Shown: positions 1 through 6,345 of the stretch, piece by piece
How positions within the stretch are numbered: position 1 is the stretch's first letter
Layout: every line of letters begins with the position of its first letter
From: an uncultured Rhizobiaceae group bacterium
GTDB taxonomy: Bacteria; Pseudomonadota; Alphaproteobacteria; Rhizobiales; Rhizobiaceae
DNA length: 7,952 bases
Reading direction: 5' to 3'
NCBI GenBank assembly: GCA_937944075.1
Contig: CALDZZ010000109.1
Span: 1-7,952, forward strand
Program-made: the position numbers and the translations under genes
Notes under the pieces: generated by a model
The model's database searches: none
What the model saw: the letters and a program-made list of their open reading frames with translations, nothing else
Told to the model about the DNA's origin: nothing

Positions 1-1719
1 GACGGGGACAATGAAGTTCACATCACGCTTGAACTTGTTGGTGAGATTGTTGCAGCGACGGAAGAGGGACGTGAGGACAAGTTTAGTACAGGTATCGCAA
101 GTTATCCCCAAATGGGTTGTATTGCACACCGTATACGCGGCTCGGATCTCGCTATCATCTATAAAAGTGAAGGCGATACAGTTGTCAAAGTTGGTCAACT
201 GACTCAAGACCAATCAATTGATGCAAAAATTGAAATTGATATGCTGTTGTCACGCCACTTTGCCGTTGTGGGAACAACCGGTGTGGGTAAGTCGACATCT
301 GTAACGTTGATTTTGCGCAAGGTTATCAAGGCGCGACCGGATATTCGTATCCTCATGCTCGATCCCCACAATGAATTTGCCTCGGCATTTCCTGACAGTT
401 CAGTTGTTGTTGATTCAAGCAATCTGATCCTTCCTTTCTGGCTGTTCAAGCTTGAGGAATTTTCAGAGGTTGTTTTCCGTGGGCAAAGTGGGTTTGATGC
501 TGAAATTGAAATCCTGCGTGATCTTATCCCGCTTGCGAAAGAGCGTTACAGAGCTGATGCTGAGAAAAACTCGCCTTCGCTTGTCAAAAAGAAATCAAAA
601 AGCAATCTGACAGCAGACATGCCAGTGCCTTACCGCATAGCGGATCTGCTGAAACTGATTGATGAGCGTCTTGGCATGCTTGAAGGTAAGGCAGACAAGC
701 CTTTGCTGAAGTCTCTGGAATATCGTCTTATTAGTATTTCAGAAGATCCTCGTTTCCGTTTCATGTTTGACCAGTCAAACGGCAAGGGTGGCGACATCAT
801 GGAAGATATCATTTCCCAAATTTTCCGTGTCCCTCAAGATGGCAAGCCAATTTGTGTTCTGGAAATGTCTGGCCTGCCTACTGAAGTTGTAAACTCTGTT
901 GTTTCAATTCTTTCGCGGATGGCCTTTGAAATTGCCATGCATAGTGACGGCGGCATTCAAACGCTTGTAGTTTGTGAGGAAGCGCACCGATATATCCCGG
1001 CAGACCCGAATGCAGGTTTTTGGCCAACTCGTCAGTCGATTGCCAGAATTGCCAAGGAAGGTCGAAAATATGGTGTTTTCCTTTGCATCATTACCCAGCG
1101 TCCAGGTGAGCTGGATCCAACCATTCTGTCGCAGTGTAATACATTGTTTGCCATGCGTCTTGGTAACCAGAAAGACCAGGAAATCATTCGTGGTGCTGTA
1201 TCCAACGGTGCAAAGAGTACAATCAGTTTCCTTTCTTCAATTGCAAACCGTGAATGTATTGCCTTTGGGGAGGCGATCCAGACACCAATGCGGATGACGT
1301 TTGAAACCATGCGACCTGAAGATTTGCCGGGTGCGCATATTTACGAACAGCAAGCCAAGGTCAAAGAAGGTCTTCAGGTTTCACTGAATTCTGTTCTTCG
1401 CCGCATGCGCATGGAGGACAGAAAACCTTCGAATGCAACGGATGAATTCTCCCAACAGCATGAGCAACTTACGCAGGCTGTGCAGCAGGCACCGCAAATC
1501 GGAGAGAAACCGGGCGATGGCATCAATTCCGTTTTGAGATCGGCTTATGCTGATCCAAACAATTCGTTGACCCCGCAGCAAACGCCGCCTATGGCACCTG
1601 CAAGCCTTTCGCAAGCTCAACCAGTCAGACAACCCGAGCCTGCGGCAAAGCCTTCAGCTGCGCCATCCAAGCCAGCTGCAGGGGCAGGCAGTTTGATCAA
1701 TTCGTTCAGACGAAAATAA
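1..1719 (+). CDS. HerA-family (DUF87) ATPase, 5' end cut by window edge
   Basis: The reading frame is open from base 1, so the true start lies outside the window; 572 residues are visible. The first ~80 residues resemble the HAS-barrel that precedes HerA/DUF87 ATPase domains. Walker A is GTTGVGKST at visible residues 91-99 (bases 271-297). Walker B is LVVCEEAH at residues 322-329, with the catalytic acidic pair. ITQRP at 364-368 fits the conserved motif downstream of Walker B in FtsK/HerA hexameric translocases. By family knowledge it is an ATP-driven DNA translocase, classically a partner of the NurA nuclease; in bacteria some homologues partner with SIR2 or other effectors. No partner is visible here: the downstream gene is a convergent transporter and the upstream gene is outside the window. 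The last ~110 residues are Gln/Pro/Ala-rich and probably disordered, and carry three copies of an (L/I)NS(V/F)-type basic motif. Family assignment is firm; the biological role is not. Confidence 0.9.
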   Translation, partial: DGDNEVHITLELVGEIVAATEEGREDKFSTGIASYPQMGCIAHRIRGSDLAIIYKSEGDTVVKVGQLTQDQSIDAKIEIDMLLSRHFAVVGTTGVGKSTSVTLILRKVIKARPDIRILMLDPHNEFASAFPDSSVVVDSSNLILPFWLFKLEEFSEVVFRGQSGFDAEIEILRDLIPLAKERYRADAEKNSPSLVKKKSKSNLTADMPVPYRIADLLKLIDERLGMLEGKADKPLLKSLEYRLISISEDPRFRFMFDQSNGKGGDIMEDIISQIFRVPQDGKPICVLEMSGLPTEVVNSVVSILSRMAFEIAMHSDGGIQTLVVCEEAHRYIPADPNAGFWPTRQSIARIAKEGRKYGVFLCIITQRPGELDPTILSQCNTLFAMRLGNQKDQEIIRGAVSNGAKSTISFLSSIANRECIAFGEAIQTPMRMTFETMRPEDLPGAHIYEQQAKVKEGLQVSLNSVLRRMRMEDRKPSNATDEFSQQHEQLTQAVQQAPQIGEKPGDGINSVLRSAYADPNNSLTPQQTPPMAPASLSQAQPVRQPEPAAKPSAAPSKPAAGAGSLINSFRRK

Positions 1720-1728
1720 TCATCGCAT

Positions 1729-2622
1729 TTAATAGTTTCGCGAAATAGCAATGATAACGGTGATCACCATTGCCGTTATCACGGTTGTAGCGTCTATCGT
1801 TTCACCAAGGAGCAAGGCAGAAACAAACAAGGTTGCAAAAATTTGCAGCAATTGAAGTTGGCCTATTCTAGCAATGCCACCCCATGCGAGTGCAACATTC
1901 CATGCAAAAAACGCAAGTAACATTGAGACGCTTCCAAGGTAAGCAAGGGCAATAATTCCCTCAGTAGAGGGAAAGGTAAATGGCGGCTGCCATGTTAGCC
2001 AAAACCCGGTCAGTATAAGGGGTAGATTCAGAAGCAAGGATCTGCAGGTAATTTCCCAGCCTGATGTTTGTCTCGATAGTTTGCCAAAAATCACATAGCC
2101 GCAAGAAGCACACAGGCCTGCAATAATGAGATAAATATCGCCAATTGTTATACCCGATTGCCCGCTTTGGTCGGATTTCAAGATAATATAAGACGCAACG
2201 ACAATACTGCCCAACAGGCTTAAGGCCCAAAATGCAAGAGTTGGCTTTTCCTCTGTTAATATGCGGGCAATCATTGCGGTTGAAAGCGGCAAAAAGCCCA
2301 GTATCACGCCGCCATGGCTGGCAGGAACCGTTTGCATTGCGAGAGCCATGAATCCTGGAAATCCGAAAATCAACAACACGCCTGCAATAAAAATCTGAAA
2401 GTTTTTCGGGTGGTAAAGGTTTTTACCCGTGCCAAAGAATACAATTATTGCCAGAAGTGCTGCTATCAGTGAGCGTGCCATGGTTAGAAATTCTGGCGAA
2501 AAGTCTTCAAGTGCAATCTTGGTTACAGGTAGCGTTGCTCCAAAGCCGACTACTGCGAGCATACCCAGGACATAGGAAACAAAGAGCCTGTTACTACTTT
2601 TTGCCGGCTTGTTCATTTTCAT
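1729..2622 (-). CDS. EamA/DMT-superfamily membrane transporter
   Basis: A 297-residue, very hydrophobic protein with about ten predicted membrane helices in two homologous halves, the size and layout of EamA (drug/metabolite transporter, RhaT-like) permeases. The N-terminal half has the usual first-helix pattern with FGATLPVTKIAL near residues 27-38. A glycine/proline-rich stretch (residues ~88-120, VPASHGGVILGFLPL) matches the fourth/fifth helix region of these proteins. It should sit in the inner membrane and move a small metabolite; nothing in the sequence or its neighbours reveals the substrate. An ATG at 2622 has AAGGG 10 bases upstream; a second ATG two codons downstream is possible. 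The gene converges on the HerA-like gene with 9 bases between stops and diverges from the djlA-like gene across a 143-base gap, so it is probably monocistronic. Confidence 0.85.
   Translation of the reverse strand: MKMNKPAKSSNRLFVSYVLGMLAVVGFGATLPVTKIALEDFSPEFLTMARSLIAALLAIIVFFGTGKNLYHPKNFQIFIAGVLLIFGFPGFMALAMQTVPASHGGVILGFLPLSTAMIARILTEEKPTLAFWALSLLGSIVVASYIILKSDQSGQSGITIGDIYLIIAGLCASCGYVIFGKLSRQTSGWEITCRSLLLNLPLILTGFWLTWQPPFTFPSTEGIIALAYLGSVSMLLAFFAWNVALAWGGIARIGQLQLLQIFATLFVSALLLGETIDATTVITAMVITVIIAISRNY
1752..1781. repeat. Perfect inverted repeat in the 3' end of the transporter gene
   Basis: TGATAACGG at 1752-1760 is the exact reverse complement of CCGTTATCA at 1773-1781, giving a 9-bp stem and a 12-base loop. 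A second palindrome, GGTGATCACC (1759-1768), overlaps the left arm and loop. It lies 33 bases past the HerA stop codon and is the only clear hairpin at this convergent junction. No T-run follows on either side. The stretch codes for the repetitive last membrane helix (VITAMVITV), which may be the whole explanation. Confidence 0.5.
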
Positions 2623-2765
2623 TCGTCTTCAGCCCTTGTGCGTACAATCATTCTGGCAGGTAGAATTCACCAAGCAATAGCATGGTGACTTGCCTTGGGT
2701 ATTTTTTTATCCAGCCTCGCAAGAATTTCTTTTATCTGGCGAAGGACTCGAATAGAGATAAATTC

Positions 2766-3464
2766 ATGTCGATTTGGACCCAGCTTGGGGAAATATTATC
2801 CGGACTAGCAGTTGATGCCTTTTCTACGGTTGTAGAGGCTGTTCGCACTGCCTTTGAAGGTGATCCGGAAACGCGTAAGCAGGTCGGGTTTTCAGTTGCC
2901 ATGATTGCACTTTCGGCAAAAATGGCGAAGGCAGATGGCATTGTTACACAAGATGAGGTGAAGGCCTTTCAGGAAATCTTTGCCATTCCCGAGGACGAGT
3001 TTACCCACGTTTCAAAGCTTTATAATCTGGCAAAACAGGATGTTGCCGGATACCACGCTTATGCAAAACGGGTGCGAAAACTGTTTCCCTCCGACCCTGC
3101 CACGCTGGAAGATGTCATGAACGGGCTGTTTCATATTGCCAAGGCTGATGGTTTGTATCATGAAAACGAGATGGTATTCATGGATGATATTGCTGACATC
3201 TTTGAAATTAGGGGAAGGGAATATGAGCGCATCAAGCTCCGGCACATGGAACCGGAAGACGGCGACCCTTATGTTCTTATTGATGCAAAACATGATTGGA
3301 GTGACGAACAACTGAAGTCGCACTATCGCAAGCTTATCAGGGAAAATCATCCCGATACATTTATTGCAAGAGGGTTGCCTTCAGAGTTTGTTGCCATTGC
3401 AAATGAACGGCTGGCTCAAATCAATGGCGCCTGGAGCAGTATCAAGCTGGAGCGTGATCTATAA
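2766..3464 (+). CDS. djlA: DjlA-like co-chaperone (TerB-like domain plus C-terminal J domain)
   Basis: 232 residues. A TerB-like helical region spans about residues 40-160 and contains AKADG twice (54-58 and 125-129), each followed by an acidic helix, as in DjlA/TerB proteins. The C-terminal J domain (about 175-228) has the intact HPD tripeptide at 195-197, needed to stimulate Hsp70 (DnaK) ATPase. The likely role is to recruit DnaK to specific clients. Unlike Escherichia coli DjlA there is no convincing N-terminal membrane helix; residues 1-30 look at most amphipathic. I chose the ATG at 2766 because the protein begins there with a clean helix; an upstream ATG at 2682 adds 28 residues, with no better ribosome site. 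The stop overlaps the next start (TAATG), so it is probably co-translated with the amidase. I see nothing certain in the 143-base region upstream beyond a weak hairpin at 2668-2687. Confidence 0.85.
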   Translation: MSIWTQLGEILSGLAVDAFSTVVEAVRTAFEGDPETRKQVGFSVAMIALSAKMAKADGIVTQDEVKAFQEIFAIPEDEFTHVSKLYNLAKQDVAGYHAYAKRVRKLFPSDPATLEDVMNGLFHIAKADGLYHENEMVFMDDIADIFEIRGREYERIKLRHMEPEDGDPYVLIDAKHDWSDEQLKSHYRKLIRENHPDTFIARGLPSEFVAIANERLAQINGAWSSIKLERDL

Positions 3465-4216
3465 TGTTTTGTGCAGATACAACATGCGATTCAATCGTCT
3501 CACCTGCTGTAAACTTTGGTGAAAGGGCAAGTAATCTTCCGATTGATATTTTGTTGCTCCATTATACTGGCATGGAAAGCGCAGATAAGGCCCTGAACTG
3601 GCTTTGTTGTGAAGAAAGCGGTGTGTCCTGCCACTATTTTGTTTTTGAAGATGGGCGAGTTGCGCAACTTGTGCCGGAAGAAAAACGTGCGTGGCATGCC
3701 GGACAGTCCTGCTGGCAGAATGAAGTGGACACAAATTCAAGGTCAATCGGAATAGAAATTGCCAATACTGGACACACAGGCAATTATGAGGACTTTCCCG
3801 ACATTCAGATTGATGCAGTCATTGAACTATGTCGCGATATCATCGCGCGTAATCCCCTGATAGTGCCAAGGAATGTTTTGGCTCACTCAGATGTTGCCCC
3901 GGGTCGCAAGCATGACCCGGGCGAGAAATTTCCCTGGGGCAGGCTGCATGAAAGTGGCGTTGGTCACTGGGTGAAGCCTGTTGAAGGACTTCGTGGTGGC
4001 TACCTACAGCTTGGTGATGAAGGAGAGCCTGTTGCAGCCCTGCAGGCCATGCTGTCACTTTACGGATACGGCTTGGAAATAAGCGGCAAATATGACCGTT
4101 TCACGCATGACTGCATCTTTGCGTTTCAACAGCATTTCAGGCAATCGAAGGTTGATGGTGTGGCGGATGGCGAGACGCTTGCAACACTCAACGAGCTCAT
4201 TCGCACAATCGGCTGA
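3464..4216 (+). CDS. AmpD-like N-acetylmuramoyl-L-alanine amidase with C-terminal peptidoglycan-binding domain
   Basis: 250 residues. An Amidase_2 domain (about 25-165) has the expected zinc ligands H33 (in LLLHYT), H141 (in LAHSDVAP) and D151 (in KHDPG), with catalytic E98 (GIEI) and K149. A PG_binding_1 helical domain follows (about 183-248, with QLGDEGEPVAALQAML and FQQHF). The enzyme should cut the amide bond between N-acetylmuramic acid and L-alanine. There is no signal peptide, and several cysteines (C3, C8, C48, C49, C56, C83, C123) suit a cytoplasmic location; this points to AmpD-like recycling of anhydro-muropeptides, although the C-terminal domain is more typical of AmiD-type enzymes. 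The ATG overlaps the djlA-like stop by one base and is preceded by GGAGCG 9 bases upstream, inside the djlA-like gene, which indicates translational coupling. It could also affect beta-lactamase induction, as AmpD does elsewhere; this is inference. Confidence 0.9.
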   Translation: MFCADTTCDSIVSPAVNFGERASNLPIDILLLHYTGMESADKALNWLCCEESGVSCHYFVFEDGRVAQLVPEEKRAWHAGQSCWQNEVDTNSRSIGIEIANTGHTGNYEDFPDIQIDAVIELCRDIIARNPLIVPRNVLAHSDVAPGRKHDPGEKFPWGRLHESGVGHWVKPVEGLRGGYLQLGDEGEPVAALQAMLSLYGYGLEISGKYDRFTHDCIFAFQQHFRQSKVDGVADGETLATLNELIRTIG

Positions 4217-4231
4217 AACAGACGCTTTTAT

Positions 4232-4258
4232 GGTTAAGAGTTTCTTAACCGTCTTTTT
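4232..4258 (+). terminator. Probable Rho-independent terminator after the amidase gene
   Basis: GGTTAAGA (4232-4239) pairs with TCTTAACC (4243-4250) around a 3-base loop, followed by GTC and five T. It starts 15 bases past the amidase stop codon. The stem is only 8 bp and A/T-rich, so it may be weak. The same bases form a CtrA-type box, annotated separately. Confidence 0.5.
4234..4250 (+). promoter_or_regulatory. Candidate CtrA box (TTAA-N7-TTAACC)
   Basis: TTAA, seven bases (GAGTTTC), then TTAACC is an exact match to the alphaproteobacterial CtrA consensus TTAA-N7-TTAAC. It lies about 145 bases before the ATG of the lytic transglycosylase. CtrA is a cell-cycle response regulator that often controls cell-envelope genes, so the position makes sense. 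An A/T-rich TAATAT at 4270-4275 could serve as the -10 of a promoter whose -35 overlaps the box. Caution: the match is also the stem of a terminator-like hairpin. Confidence 0.45.
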
Positions 4259-4283
4259 GTTACCTAAAGTAATATAACGTGAC

Positions 4284-4313
4284 TTGTGATTCAGCCTTGT
4301 AATTGAATATACA
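4284..4313 (+). promoter_or_regulatory. Possible sigma70-type promoter for the lytic transglycosylase
   Basis: TTGTGA (4284-4289) and TATACA (4308-4313) are separated by 18 bases and each match the housekeeping consensus at four of six positions. Transcription would begin near 4320, leaving about 75 bases of leader before the ATG at 4395. The region is A/T-rich, so chance matches are easy. Confidence 0.3.
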
Positions 4314-4324
4314 ATTCAGAATTG
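4301..4324. repeat. Overlapping AATTG/CAATT inverted half-sites
   Basis: AATTG (4301-4305) and CAATT (4312-4316) are inverted with a 6-base gap, and CAATTC-A-GAATTG (4312-4324) is a perfect 6-bp inverted repeat around one base. Together they give three half-sites across the candidate -10 and start region before the transglycosylase gene. An operator is possible; A/T-rich chance is the alternative. Confidence 0.3.
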
Positions 4325-4394
4325 CGGCCATGTAAAAGTAATAATAGTAAGGGTGAATTTCCGGGATTATTTATACCGAAATTCTTATAGTATC

Positions 4395-5333
4395 ATGAAT
4401 TATTTTAAATCAGCTTTTTCGGCTTTGGTGATTACAACTTTTTTAACCGGCTGTCAGAGTGTTACCCAAACCGGTACCTCTACACACACTCCCAAAAAGC
4501 AACTGGCGCAGACTGAAAATACGAATACCGTGCAAGCAAGATGGCAAGAACAGATCAAGTCTGCCAGGGAATTGCGTCAAAAGCGTATGCTTGAAGCACG
4601 TGAGCGTCGCGAGGAACTCGCCAATAAGCGCAAGGCAGCACTTGAAGAGCGCAAGAAAAAAGCTGCCGAGCTGCGCAAGGCGAGAATTGAAAAGCTGAAG
4701 TCAGGCAAGTCTGACAAAAACCAGAAGAAAATCAATACAGCATTTGCAAAGGCCGTCGATAAAAAAGACAAGTCCTTGCGTGTTGGCTGGGTTAAAATTG
4801 ATGGCAAGTTTGTTTACCGCAGTGCCAAAACAATTCGCGAAGAGCAGGAAGCAGCCAGAAAAGCAGCAGAACTAGCTGCCAAAAAAGCAGCTGCCAGAAA
4901 GGCTGCAGCCAAACGAGCAGCTTCCAATAAACGTAAATCGGCAAGTACTTCTCGAAAGTCTTATCCCAAGGGGAATTACAGCAAGCTGATTGCAAAATAT
5001 GCTGCTCAAAATGGCATTCCGTATCGTCTGGCAAGAGCCGTTGTGCAAGTTGAAAGCAGCTTCAGACCCAATGTTACCGGCTCTGTTGGTGAGATCGGTC
5101 TGATGCAAATCAGGCTCTCTACTGCGCGTGGCATGGGCTACAAGGGAACTGCCAAGCAATTATACAACCCCTCTACCAATCTTTATTGGGGCATGAAGTA
5201 TCTTGGCAAGGCGCATCGTCTTGCCGGTGGGTCTACCTGTGGCACGATCCTGAAATATAATGCAGGCCATGGTGCCAAGCGTATGAACCCGATTAGCCAA
5301 CGCTATTGCAATCGCGTACGCAGAATTATCTAG
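4395..5333 (+). CDS. Lipoprotein lytic transglycosylase (SLT domain) with basic helical linker
   Basis: 312 residues from the ATG at 4395. The N-terminus is a lipoprotein signal: K5, a hydrophobic core, then the lipobox LTGC with C20. Residue +2 is Q, so outer-membrane anchoring is expected. A Ser/Thr/Gln-rich segment leads into a highly charged Lys/Arg/Glu/Ala helix (about 48-128), a short non-helical piece (VGWVKIDGKFVYRS, 130-143), a second Ala/Lys helix (about 146-177), then a C-terminal transglycosylase domain (about 192-312). That domain has the catalytic glutamate E220 (VQVESSF), GLMQI (235-239) and YNAG (288-291). C282 and C305 could form a periplasmic disulfide. It should cleave the MurNAc-GlcNAc bond of peptidoglycan, giving 1,6-anhydro-muropeptides, the substrates of AmpD-type amidases such as the gene upstream. 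The start is uncertain: a GTG at 4353 extends the n-region by 14 residues, and neither start has a well-spaced ribosome site. The 20-residue signal peptide from 4395 is the more typical. Confidence 0.88.
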   Translation: MNYFKSAFSALVITTFLTGCQSVTQTGTSTHTPKKQLAQTENTNTVQARWQEQIKSARELRQKRMLEARERREELANKRKAALEERKKKAAELRKARIEKLKSGKSDKNQKKINTAFAKAVDKKDKSLRVGWVKIDGKFVYRSAKTIREEQEAARKAAELAAKKAAARKAAAKRAASNKRKSASTSRKSYPKGNYSKLIAKYAAQNGIPYRLARAVVQVESSFRPNVTGSVGEIGLMQIRLSTARGMGYKGTAKQLYNPSTNLYWGMKYLGKAHRLAGGSTCGTILKYNAGHGAKRMNPISQRYCNRVRRII

Positions 5334-5357
5334 ATTTCAAACTTGCAAAAAATTTAT

Positions 5358-5388
5358 AAAGCCCGGTTTTCTCAGCCGGGCTTTTTGT
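5358..5388. terminator. Strong Rho-independent terminator between convergent genes
   Basis: AAAGCCCGG (5358-5366) pairs with CCGGGCTTT (5376-5384) around a 9-base loop, and the right arm runs into a T-rich tail on the plus strand. It begins 25 bases after the transglycosylase stop. On the minus strand the same hairpin is followed by a T/A-rich stretch, so it may also end the alpha/beta-hydrolase transcript, whose stop codon is at 5401. Confidence 0.9.
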
Positions 5389-5400
5389 TTTAGGGCAGGA

Positions 5401-6234
5401 TCAGGAAGAACGATTGAGCGTATCTGCCAAAAAGCTTTCCACAGCAGCAGTCAGTTTTCCGCGCTCGGAACCTATGCGGCTGTTGATGGAGATATGGTTG
5501 TATCTGCGCTTTCCATCATAGCGATGAACTTCATTGCCTTCAAATTCAAGGGCATCGGCAAAGCGTTTTGAAACCTTGTCCCGGCCATATCCACCTGACC
5601 ATGCAACAAGGGTCGGGGGTTGCTGTTTCAAGCCTGAATAGGTGATTGGAGACCATGCACTCCACATTTTCTTGCGTCTGAATGCCGGTGCATAGAGTGC
5701 TGGCAAGCTGCCGCCGCTTTCCCTTGCGAGAAAGGGAAGGTCATAGGCGCGCGTATCATTGCAGATGAGGGCCTTTACGTTATTGGCAGCGCCAGTCAAG
5801 GTTGCAAGCGATGAGAGATGACAGCCGGCAGAGTGCCCCATGAGTGCAATCCTGTTTGGATCTGCGCCTAATCTTGGTGCGTTGGCATGTATCCAGTTGA
5901 CTGCCTCGCCGACCTGAAGTGCTTGTGTCTGGGCATTGGCCTTGGGAAAAAGAGTGTAGCTCACAGAGGCGAAGTTATAGCCCTTGCGGGTGAAATATCC
6001 AGCCTTTGCACCAACCTGTCCGCGATTGCCAAGCGCCCAGGCACCACCATGCACAAAAATCAGGATGGGTGCGTTAGGTGTGTTTCCACTTGCGGGGTAC
6101 CAGTCCAGGCTGTTGGAGCCGTATTTGAAGACTTGTCTGGATGCTGCGTTTGCAGTTAGGGAAGGCAAGGCCATTCCAGCCGACAAAGTGCCGACGACCG
6201 TGCTTTTCAAAATTTCGCGACGCGTAATCTTCAT
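5401..6234 (-). CDS. Tat-exported alpha/beta hydrolase (esterase-like)
   Basis: 277 residues. The N-terminus has a twin-arginine signal (TRREILK at residues 4-10, a moderate hydrophobic stretch, and a probable cut after ANA, about residue 30), so the enzyme should be exported folded to the periplasm. The mature part has the alpha/beta-hydrolase marks of the Aes/BD-FAE/lipase group: oxyanion-hole HGGAW (62-66), nucleophile elbow GHSAG (133-137, S135), probable acid D219 and histidine H247. It is likely to hydrolyse an ester or related bond; the substrate cannot be read from the sequence. AGGG sits 7 bases before the ATG. TATAAA at 6260-6265 (minus strand) could be a -10 element, though no good -35 accompanies it. 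The gene lies 112 bases after the tmpB-like gene on the same strand with no terminator seen between them, so some read-through is possible, but the gap and upstream box favour its own promoter. Confidence 0.87.
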   Translation of the reverse strand: MKITRREILKSTVVGTLSAGMALPSLTANAASRQVFKYGSNSLDWYPASGNTPNAPILIFVHGGAWALGNRGQVGAKAGYFTRKGYNFASVSYTLFPKANAQTQALQVGEAVNWIHANAPRLGADPNRIALMGHSAGCHLSSLATLTGAANNVKALICNDTRAYDLPFLARESGGSLPALYAPAFRRKKMWSAWSPITYSGLKQQPPTLVAWSGGYGRDKVSKRFADALEFEGNEVHRYDGKRRYNHISINSRIGSERGKLTAAVESFLADTLNRSS

Positions 6235-6296
6235 TGCTCTGCCCTAAGTCTCAAACTCTTTTATACCAGAATTACGGTTATTTTCTGATAGACTTA

Positions 6297-6313
6297 TTAA
6301 GTTCGGGTTAACC
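6297..6313. promoter_or_regulatory. Candidate CtrA box (TTAA-N7-TTAACC) before the hydrolase gene
   Basis: TTAA, seven bases (GTTCGGG), then TTAACC on the plus strand matches the CtrA consensus exactly. It sits in the 111-base gap, 63-79 bases before the ATG of the minus-strand hydrolase gene, whose promoter is the only one expected there. Unlike the box at 4234 it is not part of a clear hairpin with a T-run, so regulation is the better explanation. No convincing -10 lies at the ideal distance. Confidence 0.45.
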
Positions 6314-6345
6314 ATTGCGATTGTGAGGCACAGTTCAGGTTTTAT

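Noticed and set aside
2668..2687. Hairpin CACCA...TGGTG between the transporter and djlA-like genes
   Set aside because: Only 5 bp with a 10-base loop; expected by chance.
2682..2765. Upstream ATG extending the DjlA-like protein by 28 residues
   Set aside because: The extra segment is not a convincing membrane helix and has no better ribosome site; the protein starts naturally at 2766.
4353..4394. GTG start for the lytic transglycosylase
   Set aside because: It gives an unusually long n-region before the lipobox, and its AAGG is directly against the GTG, too close to act as a ribosome site. It remains possible.
4840..4935. Short DNA repeats in the Ala/Lys-rich stretch
   Set aside because: They arise from repeated GCA/GCC and AAA/AAG codons in a low-complexity helix; no regular repeat unit or spacer structure.
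4872..5159. Minus-strand open frames inside the lytic transglycosylase gene
   Set aside because: They are shadows of the plus-strand gene: low-complexity Ala/Lys codons read in reverse, with no recognisable domain, and the plus-strand frame has a clear catalytic domain.
5887..6247. Plus-strand open frames opposite the alpha/beta hydrolase
   Set aside because: No domain features; the minus-strand frame carries HGGAW, GHSAG and a Tat signal.
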